NCBI GenBank assembly: GCA_964619935.1 | Contig: CAZUGO010000071.1 | Span: 1-55,188 of the forward strand | Length of the DNA stretch: 55,188 nt | Direction: 5' to 3' | DNA from: CAZUGO01 sp964619935 | GTDB lineage: Bacteria > Planctomycetota > Phycisphaerae > UBA1845 > CAIVHJ01 | Shown: positions 35,301 to 43,433 of the stretch, piece after piece | How positions within the stretch are numbered: position 1 is the stretch's first letter | Layout of the letters: every line of letters begins with the position of its first letter | The notes under the pieces: model-generated | Databases searched by the model: none | Told to the model about the DNA's origin: nothing | Seen by the model: only the letters and a program-made list of their open reading frames with translations | Translations under genes and position numbers: made by a program

Positions 35301-35868
35301 CGATGTCCGCGCAGCCCAGGGCGCGGCGACAATCCGCAATGGCCTGGGCCCACTCCTGGAGCGCTGCGTGGGCCCGGCTGCTGAGGGCGTGGACCCGGGC
35401 CCGCTGGGTGTCGATTTGCAGGGCTTTTTGCAGGTGTTGTTGGGCGCGGGCGGGGTTGTCGGCGGTCAGACAGACCTCGGCCATGAGCAGGTGGGCCGGC
35501 AGACTGTTCGGCGAGTAGCGCAGGGCCCGCTCCAGGGTCTGGACGGCTTCGGTGTACCGATCTTCCTGGTACAGTTCGCGGGCGTTCTCGATTTGCCGCT
35601 CGGCTCGGGGAGTGGTGTCGTCGGTCAGGACGGCGCTGGGCAACGCCTCTGGTTCGGGGCCGATCTCGTCCAGGGGCACGTAGGCCCGGGTCGGGTCCAT
35701 GCCGGTGGGGCGCGCTTCGTGCGGAGCCATGCCGGCGGCGGTCCGGGTGGACGGTCCGCCGACAGGTCCCAGCACCGCGGCGCCGCTGATGATCAGGCAC
35801 AGCAGACCTCTGGACGCTCGCGCCGGGGTGCCAAGGTCCGCATCCATAAGAGCCGAGAAGATGCTCAC
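32365..35868 (-). CDS. Giant tetratricopeptide repeat protein
   Basis: The 1167-residue protein has an N-terminal hydrophobic segment (about 20-38, GLLCLIISGAAVLG) that may be a signal peptide or anchor. More than twenty TPR-type helical hairpins run from about residue 80 to 1130, for example YTEAVQTLERALRYSPN and QRAADALNDAIRLNRSD. TPR arrays are protein-binding scaffolds; periplasmic ones in planctomycetes often serve export or envelope assembly. The final 40 residues are Ala/Pro/Glu-rich. It follows the nusA-rbfA cluster by 68 bases and may be its distal member. The partner is unknown. Confidence 0.85.
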   Translation of the reverse strand: MSIFSALMDADLGTPARASRGLLCLIISGAAVLGPVGGPSTRTAAGMAPHEARPTGMDPTRAYVPLDEIGPEPEALPSAVLTDDTTPRAERQIENARELYQEDRYTEAVQTLERALRYSPNSLPAHLLMAEVCLTADNPARAQQHLQKALQIDTQRARVHALSSRAHAALQEWAQAIADCRRALGCADIETDPVLHRRTRYQLADALSRSGYCSAAIEAYARFLAAAGATAAVADPEARILLRQLELAACLDQARLHQALDQPLAAAKALAGAAERDPNNAEVLRRSAALYQQAGRADDAVAAALAAARLDIDTGLPLLVDLRRSSREPEALLGDLRTLASAQPHAAAVALALADEYQRLDQTEQAIQTLQDYLTHHPNSAAAAIRLSELLLKQQRWRASLDILAGLIADSPDPQDQTARWIQRLQESGSCAALLEALRLDLSDPTWSAAHLYLVGQVARAADRLDLAEAAYRRKLGESSATALALAELLIDESRWQEAIDILLQVSSKPPANFRTARLLGEAYLGLDHYQRAADALNDAIRLNRSDLPTLELLAKVYEEAGKPLQARRQYGIIVERDPHNAHALEALFLLALNDQDRDAARDLLKTLERVESLQATCRRSQALLTMIEQRDLNAYFATMESILDDHPEDVETLMQLARAHLNRQELDDARGYLERVIAIEPHNHTAQHIRCLIDLQQLHFAAAIDNLRSRLAIHPRRVQWQQTLVLALTGDQRFAEAATALAAFLADPELPDPPRGGFYYDLIMTLTLDHQQERAAELLQAWMAPEPERVEFKVLWIDLCRMMDRTERAVQDAERWLEAAGLQDRNLFRNLLLQAYWGAQNYQDAEVLVLDWLEENPESQETSLRMIRTLEQAGRREEAIELARAGPEILTDDLVSLYVEAKDYEAAIRIIRDRIGQTPQALPGMPERESALAELRHRLCFVLITAQRYAIAERELTAWLNESVHPAVQIQIRRLMSWCYQMSGRTSLSLQQLEEILEITPDDPGISNDLGYSWAAQGMELERAERMIRLAVGSDPRSAAYLDSLGWILYKKGRFDEARHWLKRAAETPMGRWSEWLGSDDHRCGRDDAVIQNHLGDVAWRLNDREAAVSAWTKSLELARAESADSPGTPELQEVLTAVPAKLNAAAGGGTPEVAAVASEPPRDDP

Positions 35869-35936
35869 GGTGATCGGTTTCGCCTGTCTGGCGGCCGCCG
35901 GCCGGGTTGCCGGGCGGGCGGTCGCGGATTCCCGAG

Positions 35937-36617
35937 TCAGCGACGGGACGCGGTTCGGCGCCTGAGGGTCTTCTTCTTCTGGCGGTACTTCTTGTCGCGG
36001 GTTGCCCGGGCCATCTTCTGCGAGGCATAGCGCTTGAGCAGCGCCGCGAACAGGGCGGAGTCGCCGGCGGAGATCTGCCGCTTCAAGAACGCTTCGGTTT
36101 CGACGGCGCCGGCGGCTTCGTCAATGATTGCGTCTTTCTTCAGGATTTCCAGAATGTCCTCATCGACGGGCATGTTGTGCTCTCCGAAGCCATACAACAT
36201 GGTGGTGGCCAGTACGAACGGGGTCATGCCGTCGAGCGCTTCGAGGTAGGCGTGGATGTCCTTCTTGGTGCGCGGCTTGAGGGATTCCAGGGTCACCGCA
36301 TTTTCCCGTTCATAGACTGCGTTGAGCACCTGGATCAGGACCGTCGTCCGGTCTTCGGCATCCGGCAACTCGGCGGCAACCAACCGGGCCAGCTCCTGGG
36401 CGGTGGACACCCGCAGATCGTTGTAGTCCACGGTTTCTGCGACCAGGAGTTGCGTCGCCGCCCGAGCTCGAGGCGGATTGTTGTTCTCGACGAGGACGGC
36501 GAAGATGAGTTGCTCGAGCGGATTGTCCGACTCCAGAAACACCGGTTTGGGCCCACCGCGCTTCAGGCGATTGACCAGCCGCTTCAACTCCTTGACCGAT
36601 TCGGCTCGGTTCTTCAT
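35937..36617 (-). CDS. HhH-GPD-like protein related to endonuclease III, active site altered
   Basis: The 226-residue helical protein has the endonuclease III layout: an entry helix NPLEQLIFAVL, a helix-hairpin-helix-like segment LDGMTPFVLATTMLYGFG (128-145), and MPVDEDILEIL, where Asp152 matches the catalytic Asp of VDTH in Nth. The catalytic Lys of Nth (GVGRK) is Phe134 here, the hairpin glycines are mostly lost, and there are no Cys residues at all, so no FeS cluster. The C-terminal 35 residues are strongly basic (KKYRQKKKTLRRR), suited to nucleic-acid binding. Its ATG overlaps the rbfA stop by 4 bases, so it is translationally coupled within the nusA-infB-rbfA cluster. Possible roles are a monofunctional glycosylase or a non-catalytic DNA/RNA-binding protein. 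Confidence 0.7.
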   Translation of the reverse strand: MKNRAESVKELKRLVNRLKRGGPKPVFLESDNPLEQLIFAVLVENNNPPRARAATQLLVAETVDYNDLRVSTAQELARLVAAELPDAEDRTTVLIQVLNAVYERENAVTLESLKPRTKKDIHAYLEALDGMTPFVLATTMLYGFGEHNMPVDEDILEILKKDAIIDEAAGAVETEAFLKRQISAGDSALFAALLKRYASQKMARATRDKKYRQKKKTLRRRTASRR

Positions 36618-37033
36618 GGGGTCGTTCCTTCGGAGGATTCTGCGGTGGCATCGCCGCCCGCCGCTGGGGCGGCGGTCGTCGGCCGCAGGTCGTTTATGGA
36701 CGCATCGATGGTCTGATTAATCTCGAAGCTCCTCTTGAGTGAGTCATCGAGCTGAAACAGCAGTTGGGGGCACTGGCGGATCGGCAGGGTGCGGGCCAGC
36801 CGTTTCTGAATGTATCCGGCGGCGTGCTGCAGGGCGGCCATGGTCCTGTTCTGGGCGGCGCTGTCGCCGTACACGCTGACGTGAACCTTGGCCCACTCCA
36901 GGTCGGCGGAGACCTCAACGCGGGTGATGCTGGTCATGGGTGAGATCCGCGGATCCTGCAAATGGTTACGAATGGTATCGCTAATGATCTGCTGGACTTC
37001 TCGGCCGACTTTTTCGGGGCGATAGGGTTTCAT
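36614..37033 (-). CDS. rbfA: Ribosome-binding factor A
   Basis: The 139-residue protein assists late 30S maturation and binds near the 5' helix of 16S rRNA. The sequence begins RPEKVGREVQQIISDTI and continues with DPRI-SPMTSITRVEVSADLEWAKVHVSVYG and the PQLLFQLDDSLKR strand, all family hallmarks. A 25-residue Ala/Thr-rich tail is added. It lies 16 bases after the DUF503 gene, the common ylxP-rbfA order, in the infB operon. Confidence 0.94.
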   Translation of the reverse strand: MKPYRPEKVGREVQQIISDTIRNHLQDPRISPMTSITRVEVSADLEWAKVHVSVYGDSAAQNRTMAALQHAAGYIQKRLARTLPIRQCPQLLFQLDDSLKRSFEINQTIDASINDLRPTTAAPAAGGDATAESSEGTTP

Positions 37034-37049
37034 GAGTCCATCTTTCCGG

Positions 37050-37331
37050 TCAGCGGGTCTCCAGCGTGTAGTCGACCAACGAAGCCCCGCGGTCTTGAGC
37101 GAGCAGGTTCACGACCTGCTGCAGGCACTGCTCGCCGTGTTGGGCGTCGGTGCTGACCACCGCGGCGGTGAGCACGGCCGACTGCCGGTGGTCCTGGGCG
37201 GCCGTCTCGGCAATCGAGACATTGAATCGACGGCGGATCCGGTCTTTGAGGCTCTTCACCACGCGGCGTTTATCCTTGAGCGAGGTGGCCTGATAGATGG
37301 CCAGCCGGGCGGTCAGGACACCGATGACCAT
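37050..37331 (-). CDS. DUF503 (YlxP-like) protein
   Basis: The 93-residue protein has the DUF503 hallmark LKDKRRVVKSLKDRIRRRFNVSIAE and the downstream AVVSTDAQHGEQCLQQV. It is a small ferredoxin-like-fold protein that nearly always sits between infB and rbfA; its function is unsettled, probably ribosome-related. Its ATG follows directly on the TGA of the zinc-ribbon gene, so the two are translationally coupled. Confidence 0.92.
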   Translation of the reverse strand: MVIGVLTARLAIYQATSLKDKRRVVKSLKDRIRRRFNVSIAETAAQDHRQSAVLTAAVVSTDAQHGEQCLQQVVNLLAQDRGASLVDYTLETR

Positions 37332-39038
37332 TCAGCGCTCCCAGGGGTTCTTGGGTGGGCCCGCGGGCCGGGTCAGTTGCCGGCGGGCTTCCAGCAAGGC
37401 GTTGCGTTCGGAATCCGCATCTTGCGGGCTGGCGGTGTCATCCTGGTCCAAGGCTTCCAGCCGGCTGTCAATGATGGCGATGACCTGGCGATCGGCGGTC
37501 TCCAACAGCACGCTGAGCACCGCCAGCCGGACGGCCAGGTCGGGATCGCCGAGCAGGGTCTCGCCCAAAGGGTCGATGAGTTGGCTGGCGGCGTCGGCGT
37601 CGATCCCCCGGGCGAACGCGACGCGCTCGGCGGCGGCCGCTTTCTGCCACAACCGGTAATCGCTTCCGCCCGCGAGGTAGCGGCCCCAGACCGCCGGGGT
37701 CCTGTCCTCCGGGTGCTGTTCGAAACGGCTGAGCACTGCCCCGAGGTTGTCCTCCTGCGCCCGGGTCCGGGGCGGGGTGCGGGGATGCTCCCAAGGGTTG
37801 GCGATTCGAGGACGCGGTGGCGGCTGCTGGCCCGATCCGTTGTCGACCACCGGGGACGAGTCCTGCGGTGCTTCAAGCGGCGGCGCCGCTGCCACCCGAC
37901 TCGCGAATACGCCGGTCTGTGGGTCGATCTCCAAAACGCAGCGGGCCCCGTCCGCCGCGACATAGACCACCTGGCCGAGACGCTCCAGCAGATCCACCAG
38001 GGTCGAGTGCACGCCGGCGGGCACTCCGATCCGGGCCATCTGCCGGCGAACCTCGTCGTGGGCGAAGCCATAGTGGCGATCGGATGGCGCGTGGTTCAGC
38101 AGGTCAGCGGGCGTTTGTCCGGGGATGAACCAGCTGGCGACCAGCGACCAATGCCGCGGCCGAACCCCCACGTCGTAATAGCGCACCAGGCGGGGCTCCA
38201 TGTCCAGTTCATCGATGAACACCAGCGCGCGGGCACAGTCGGGGGCGAAGTAGTCGTCGGCATCGCCGGCATCGCCGCCCAGTTCCAACTGGCTGCGGAG
38301 GGCTTGAAATCCGGGCAGATCGCCGAGATCAGAATCGGACAACATCATCGCCACCGCCAGGATGTAGTTTCCGGGAGGCACTTCCAGGCGGGTGGCTCCG
38401 GTCCCTCTGCGCTCGGTCTCGTCGATTCCCAGGATCTCGGGATTCTGCGAGTCCGCGCCGCGGAGGTAGATCCGCGCGGACTGAGCGACGGTCTCCACCA
38501 CGATCCCGTTGCTGTCAGATCCAAACGTGTAGCCCCGGCGGCCGCTGGCGACGGCTGCCGGCGGGGGCATGTCCGACGATGGCCGCGGTGGCGCCGGATC
38601 CAGGGTCGACTGCCGCGCCGGCGGCAGCAGCACGGGCGGTGTGGCAGCGGTGGCCGACGGCCGGCCCGGGATGTTCGGTTCGGCAATGTTCATCATTGAG
38701 CGGAGCACCAAAAGCAACACCAGCACGCAGACCACGGTAAACCCGGCGACCATGGTGAGTCGCATGGCGGTATTGCCGCGTTCGACCACTTGCTCCTCGG
38801 AGGGAGCGGCCTTGGCCCGCTTCTGCCGGCCCTTGATGGTCAGGGCTCCGCTGCCGCCGGGGCCTTCCCCTTTGGCGAGCTCGCTGATGTCGACCTCCTG
38901 AAACAGGAAGTCGGGATCATGCTCGTCGCCGCTGGGCGCCTCAACCTCGCGGCCGCAGTAGGCGCACTTGACCACCTTGCCTGCCTCGCGGTCTGGCAGT
39001 TGAAGCGTGTGGCCGCAATCTGCTTTGAACTCGATCAT
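37332..39038 (-). CDS. Membrane protein with N-terminal zinc ribbon, unknown function
   Basis: The 568-residue protein starts with a zinc-ribbon-like unit (Cys8, His10, Cys25, Cys28: CAYCGREV) of the kind often found before membrane anchors in planctomycetes. A charged linker, one transmembrane segment (about 93-112) and a long periplasmic part follow. The periplasmic part has a Pro/Ala-rich linker, a beta domain with RIYLRGADSQNPEILG and GNYILAVAMMLSDSDLG, and a helical C-terminal region (VLSVLLETADRQVIAIID). The role is not recognised. It sits between infB (19 bases) and the DUF503 gene (0 bases), an unusual insertion in an otherwise standard operon. Confidence 0.78.
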   Translation of the reverse strand: MIEFKADCGHTLQLPDREAGKVVKCAYCGREVEAPSGDEHDPDFLFQEVDISELAKGEGPGGSGALTIKGRQKRAKAAPSEEQVVERGNTAMRLTMVAGFTVVCVLVLLLVLRSMMNIAEPNIPGRPSATAATPPVLLPPARQSTLDPAPPRPSSDMPPPAAVASGRRGYTFGSDSNGIVVETVAQSARIYLRGADSQNPEILGIDETERRGTGATRLEVPPGNYILAVAMMLSDSDLGDLPGFQALRSQLELGGDAGDADDYFAPDCARALVFIDELDMEPRLVRYYDVGVRPRHWSLVASWFIPGQTPADLLNHAPSDRHYGFAHDEVRRQMARIGVPAGVHSTLVDLLERLGQVVYVAADGARCVLEIDPQTGVFASRVAAAPPLEAPQDSSPVVDNGSGQQPPPRPRIANPWEHPRTPPRTRAQEDNLGAVLSRFEQHPEDRTPAVWGRYLAGGSDYRLWQKAAAAERVAFARGIDADAASQLIDPLGETLLGDPDLAVRLAVLSVLLETADRQVIAIIDSRLEALDQDDTASPQDADSERNALLEARRQLTRPAGPPKNPWER

Positions 39039-39057
39039 GTGCAGGACGCCTCAAGCG

Positions 39058-41751
39058 TCACAGCTTCCGAGCTATCTTGACGATCTCGTAGGATTCAATG
39101 ACATCACCCGGCTTGACGTCGTCAAAGCCGTCCACCTTGATCCCGCATTCGTAGCCGGCCTTGACCTCCTTGACGTCGTCTTTGAACCGTCGCAACGATT
39201 GCAGCTTGGCCTGGTCACGAACCACCACTCCGTCTCGGATAATTCGCACCCGGTGGTCGCGGGCAATGTTGCCCTCGCGCATCAGGCAGCCCGCCACGCT
39301 TCCGACCTTACTGACCTTGAAGACGTCTCGGACCTCGGCAACCCCCCGCGGTTCCAGTTTTTCTTCCGGTTCGAGCAGGCCTTCCAGGGCCTTCTTGATC
39401 TCGTCAATCACATTGTAGATGACGCGGTAGAGTCGGACATCCACTCCTTTTTCGTCGGCCAGACGTTTGACGTGGGTGTCGGCCACCACCTGGAAGCCGA
39501 TGACGATGGCTCCGGAGGCCTCGGCCAGCAGCACATCGCTCTCCGAAATGGCCCCGACGCCGGCGTGCAGGATGTTCAACTTGACCTGATCGCTGGGGAA
39601 TTCCGACAGCGATTTCCGCAGCACGTCACTGGAGCCTTGCACGTCGGCCTTGACGATCACGTTGAGTTCCGGGATCTCGCCGGCCTTGCGCTGCCCGAAG
39701 AGGTCTTCCAGGGTCTTGGGCTTGTTGAAGGTGCTTAACGAGTCCCGCCGGCGGCGCAGCTTGGATTCTTCGGCGATCTGTTCGGCGCGGCGCAACGAGG
39801 CCACCTGGAAGAACTCATCACCGGCACCGGGCAGCTCGTCCAGCCCGGAGATCTCCACCGGCATCGAGGGGCCGGCGGTGTCCAAGGTGCGGCCCTGGTC
39901 GTCCTTGATCAGCCGAACCTTCCCGAACGCCGATCCGCAGACGATGATCGACCCGCGTTGCAGGCTGCCGTCCTGGATCAGCAGGCGGGCCACCACGCCG
40001 ACACCGGGCCGCATCTGGGCCTCGATGACCCGCCCACAGGCGGCCACCGTCGGATCGGCCCTGAGTTCCAACAATTCACTGAGGGTGGACAGATGTTCCA
40101 CCAGGGCATCGATGCCTTCACCGGTGGTGGCCGAGGTATGGATGACGTCGGTCTGACCACCCCACTGGGTGGGGGCCAGCTGATGTTCCGCCAATTGCCC
40201 GTAGACTTTGTTAATGTCCACGCCGGGCAGATCGACCTTGTTCAGCGCCACCACGATGGGGACTTCGGCGGCTTTGGCGTGGTTGATGGCCTCGAGGGTC
40301 TGCGGCATGACGCCGTCATCGCAGGCCACCACCAGGACCACCACATCGGTCATCTGGGCACCACGGGCCCTCATGGCGGTAAAGGCCTCGTGCCCGGGGG
40401 TGTCCAGAAACGTGACGGCCAGGTCACCTTTCTGAAGGTGATAAGAGCCGACGTGCTGGGTGATCCCGCCGGCTTCGCCCGCGGTCACCCGGGTATGCCG
40501 GATGGCGTCCAACAGGCTGGTCTTGCCGTGGTCGACGTGGCCCAGGAAGGTGACCACCGGAGCCCGGACCGCCGTGTGTGGCCGCTCCCGGCGGCCGAAC
40601 TCGGTGCGGATGTCGTCCAACGGACTGCGTGCGGCAACCACGGTCAGGTCGATCTCGAACGCGTTGGCCAACCGTTCTGCGGTTTCTCGATCGAGCATCA
40701 TATTGATATTCGGAATGATCTTGAGTTCCTTGACGAAGTAGGGCGTCAATTGAGACATTGACAGCCCCGTCGCTGCACAAAAGTCCTTCAGAATGAGGGG
40801 TTCGGTGACCACGGCTTCAGTGATGGTCTTGTGCTCGACGCTGCCGCGACCCTCGCTGGCCCGCCGTTTGGCGCGTCGCCCGGTGGCCCCGCGGAGGCGT
40901 TCCTGGCGCTCCGCCAGATCACGGTCGCGCCATTCGCGGATCTTGTCAGCAGGCGAGCCGCGGCCGCCGCGACGGCTGGCGGCCGGCTTGGCCCGGCGGG
41001 GTTCGACCGCGTCTTGGGAGTGATAGGTCTTGGAGCGCGTGCGCCGCGCCGCGGTGCCGGCGTCCGCCGCCGGCGGCAGGTCCGGCTGGCGATCGCTGAG
41101 GGTGGTCTGGCGGTAGCGCGGCGAGGCGGACCTGGCCCGCGGCGGCGGACCCACCGATTCCGGCGCTTCCACCCGAATCACCCGCGGTCCTTTGAGCTGA
41201 GCGGGTTGGGGAACGTTTTGCGGTCCGACCGGCTGCTGGACGGCGGGTTCGGAACCAGGGCCCGACGGCTGGTCTTGGGGTTGATCCTGAGGTTCGGCTT
41301 CGGCGGCGACGGCTGGCAGTGGTCCCGGTTCCGGCTCGAACGCCGGCTCGGTCGAGGGGCCGGTGTCCGGTGACTCCTGGCCGGGTGGGGCGACCACGGC
41401 GATTCCGCCGGAGCGGGGGTCGTCGGCATTGGCCGCATGGCTGCTGTTGTGGGTGTGGACGGCGCTCGTGGTGGTGCGCTCGGTCTCGGCGTCGGCCTGC
41501 TGGCGGACGCGTGCCGGGGCCCGCTTCTTGCGGACCTTCTTGAGGTCGACCTTTTCGGTCACCTCGATGGCGGTCTCGGAGGTCTCCTCGGAGAACCATT
41601 CGCGAATCGTCGCCTCCAGGCCGGCCGACACCGTGGACATGTGGTTCTTGACCTCAACCCCTTCGGCGCGACACTTGGCCAGGATGGCCTTGCTGTCGAC
41701 ACTCAGTTCCTTGGCCAGTTGATGGATCCGCTGTTTGTCTGCCAAAAACAA
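39058..41751 (-). CDS. infB: Translation initiation factor IF-2
   Basis: The 897-residue GTPase brings initiator tRNA to the 30S subunit. It has an IF2-N helical domain (1-55, VDSKAILAKCRAEG), a 230-residue low-complexity Pro/Glu/Arg linker, a second IF2-N-like domain, and the G domain from about residue 395 with GHVDHGKTS, DTPGHEAFTAMRARGA and NKVDLPG. Domains II, III and C2 follow, ending in KPGDVIESYEIVKIARKL. The order nusA-infB is canonical and the gap to nusA is 23 bases. The linker length is at the upper end for the family. Confidence 0.97.
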   Translation of the reverse strand: MFLADKQRIHQLAKELSVDSKAILAKCRAEGVEVKNHMSTVSAGLEATIREWFSEETSETAIEVTEKVDLKKVRKKRAPARVRQQADAETERTTTSAVHTHNSSHAANADDPRSGGIAVVAPPGQESPDTGPSTEPAFEPEPGPLPAVAAEAEPQDQPQDQPSGPGSEPAVQQPVGPQNVPQPAQLKGPRVIRVEAPESVGPPPRARSASPRYRQTTLSDRQPDLPPAADAGTAARRTRSKTYHSQDAVEPRRAKPAASRRGGRGSPADKIREWRDRDLAERQERLRGATGRRAKRRASEGRGSVEHKTITEAVVTEPLILKDFCAATGLSMSQLTPYFVKELKIIPNINMMLDRETAERLANAFEIDLTVVAARSPLDDIRTEFGRRERPHTAVRAPVVTFLGHVDHGKTSLLDAIRHTRVTAGEAGGITQHVGSYHLQKGDLAVTFLDTPGHEAFTAMRARGAQMTDVVVLVVACDDGVMPQTLEAINHAKAAEVPIVVALNKVDLPGVDINKVYGQLAEHQLAPTQWGGQTDVIHTSATTGEGIDALVEHLSTLSELLELRADPTVAACGRVIEAQMRPGVGVVARLLIQDGSLQRGSIIVCGSAFGKVRLIKDDQGRTLDTAGPSMPVEISGLDELPGAGDEFFQVASLRRAEQIAEESKLRRRRDSLSTFNKPKTLEDLFGQRKAGEIPELNVIVKADVQGSSDVLRKSLSEFPSDQVKLNILHAGVGAISESDVLLAEASGAIVIGFQVVADTHVKRLADEKGVDVRLYRVIYNVIDEIKKALEGLLEPEEKLEPRGVAEVRDVFKVSKVGSVAGCLMREGNIARDHRVRIIRDGVVVRDQAKLQSLRRFKDDVKEVKAGYECGIKVDGFDDVKPGDVIESYEIVKIARKL

Positions 41752-41774
41752 GCTCCCTTCCTAAAACAAATGCC

Positions 41775-43232
41775 CTAGCCCGGGTGCCCGGGTGGGGTCG
41801 GCTCTGGGTTGCCAGGGCGGTGCGGCGGCTCCCCGGCGCTCGGCACCGTGGCGTCCACCGCTGCGGGGATTTCCTCCGCCGCAGCGTCACCCGGTTCGGC
41901 GTCGGACGGCTCCAGAGGGTCCACGGCGTCCTGCTCCAGGGTCGCGGGGTCGAACCCGGTCTCGGATGCGGGGTCGCCGGCGGTCGAGTCCGCGAGACCG
42001 TCATCGTCGGTGGTCGCACTGCCGAGCCCGGCAGCCTCGGCCGCCGCCTGCTGGGCGGCCAGGGCCTTGGCCGCTTCGCTCTCCGCGGCCAGGCGTTTGG
42101 CTTCCTCCGCGGCTCGGGCGACGATGATCTCGGCCACCGCTTCGTCCAGCTCCAGTTCGCCGATTAGCGGATCGACGCCCACCTCGGCGATGTCCGCCGG
42201 CGAAATCAGCCCCAACGTCATGATCTTCTCGACGAGCACGTCGTCGACGTGTTCGATGCTCTTGAGGGTCCGCTCCAGCGCATCCAGTCCCTTGTTGTAT
42301 TCTGCGGGCGTCAGGATATCGATGTCCCAGCCGGTGAGTCGCGCGGCCAGCCGGACGTTCTGTCCCCGCTTGCCGATGGCCAGCGACAGTTGGTCCTCGG
42401 CCACCACCACGGTGGCCCGGCCCAGTTCGAAGCACAGGGCGATTTCCTGGACTTCCGCCGGTTTCAGGGCGTTGGAGATCAGAATCTGGGAAGACTCGTT
42501 CCAGCGGACGATGTCGATCTTCTCGCCGCCGAGTTCGTCGACGATGTTGCGGATGCGACTGCCGCGAACGCCGACGCAGGCGCCCACGGCATCGACTTTG
42601 GTGTCGATCGAGGACACCGCCACCTTGGTGCGATAACCGGCCTCGCGGGCCAGGGCCTTGATCTCGATGATCCGCTCGGCGACCTCGGGCACCTCCAACT
42701 CGAACAACCGCCGGATGAAGTCCGGGTGGGTGCGGGTCAGTACGATCTTGACCTGGTGGGGGGCCTCACGCACATCCAGAATCATGGCGCGGATGCGTTC
42801 GCCGGGGTGGTGTGAAGACTCACCGGGAATCTGCTCGCTGCGCGGCAGAAAACCTTCGGTGCGGCCCAGGTTGATGATCAGAGCGCCGCCCTCGTAGCGC
42901 ACCACCGTACCGGTGATGATGGTACCGACCCGTTCAGAATACTCCTCGTAGATGCTGCCGCGTTCGGCCTCACGAATCTTCTGAATCATGATCTGCTTGG
43001 CCGTTTGCGCCGGGATGCGCCCCAGCGTCTTCATGTCGATCGGTTGCCCGGCGTGGGTCGCGCTGATGTCACCGGACAGCCGGTCGATGACCACGGCACA
43101 TTCGTCGGTGGTCCCAAAGGTCTTGTTCACAGCCGAGACCATGGCCAGTTCCAGATCCTGGAAGACCGATTCCTTATCGATGTTCTTGTCGCGGCTGATG
43201 GCATCCACGATCCGCAGTAACTCTGAATTCAT
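41775..43232 (-). CDS. nusA: Transcription termination/antitermination protein NusA
   Basis: The 485-residue RNA polymerase-binding factor controls pausing, termination and antitermination. It has the N-terminal domain MNSELLRIVDAISRDK, then an S1 domain (GTIITGTVVRYEGGALIINL). Two KH domains follow (GVRGSRIRNIVDELGGEKIDIVRW and SLAIGKRGQNVRLAARLTGW), then one helical acidic repeat and a 100-residue Ala/Glu-rich tail. ATG 43232 is chosen: AGGAAGG (43238-43244) lies 5 bases upstream and the family begins there, although the frame runs 64 codons further up. A leader terminator lies 54 bases upstream. The usual rimP is absent before it. Confidence 0.96.
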   Translation of the reverse strand: MNSELLRIVDAISRDKNIDKESVFQDLELAMVSAVNKTFGTTDECAVVIDRLSGDISATHAGQPIDMKTLGRIPAQTAKQIMIQKIREAERGSIYEEYSERVGTIITGTVVRYEGGALIINLGRTEGFLPRSEQIPGESSHHPGERIRAMILDVREAPHQVKIVLTRTHPDFIRRLFELEVPEVAERIIEIKALAREAGYRTKVAVSSIDTKVDAVGACVGVRGSRIRNIVDELGGEKIDIVRWNESSQILISNALKPAEVQEIALCFELGRATVVVAEDQLSLAIGKRGQNVRLAARLTGWDIDILTPAEYNKGLDALERTLKSIEHVDDVLVEKIMTLGLISPADIAEVGVDPLIGELELDEAVAEIIVARAAEEAKRLAAESEAAKALAAQQAAAEAAGLGSATTDDDGLADSTAGDPASETGFDPATLEQDAVDPLEPSDAEPGDAAAEEIPAAVDATVPSAGEPPHRPGNPEPTPPGHPG

Positions 43233-43237
43233 GGCAA

Positions 43238-43244
43238 CCTTCCT
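43238..43244 (-). promoter_or_regulatory. Ribosome binding site of nusA
   Basis: AGGAAGG on the minus strand, 5 bases before ATG 43232; it excludes the longer in-frame start at 43424. Confidence 0.65.
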
Positions 43245-43285
43245 GCCGGGGCTGGCAGCCGCCGGCGGTCCCGGTTCGCGCGAAT

Positions 43286-43313
43286 AAAAAAAGTGGGCTC
43301 GCATACTGCCCAC
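43286..43313 (-). terminator. Intrinsic terminator in front of nusA (possible attenuator)
   Basis: On the minus strand GTGGGC (43313-43308), a 9-base loop, GCCCAC (43298-43293) and then seven T (43292-43286). It can end transcripts of the upstream ABC gene or act as an attenuator in the nusA leader. A competing long-range pair, CCTCAAG/CTTGAGG, lies upstream at 43332-43368. Confidence 0.7.
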
Positions 43314-43433
43314 ATTCTTGCACCAAGCACTCCTCAAGCAGGCTGTACGCAAGTCAAGACACTTGAGGCCCTCCAGCGATCCCATCGATCTCTGAAGGCG
43401 CCGGGCGTTCCCACCGTTGACCACGGTGGGCGC

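Noticed and set aside
33526..36030. 834-codon plus-strand frame opposite the TPR gene
   Set aside because: Shadow of the TPR repeats; Gln/Gly/Arg-rich, crosses two real genes on the other strand.
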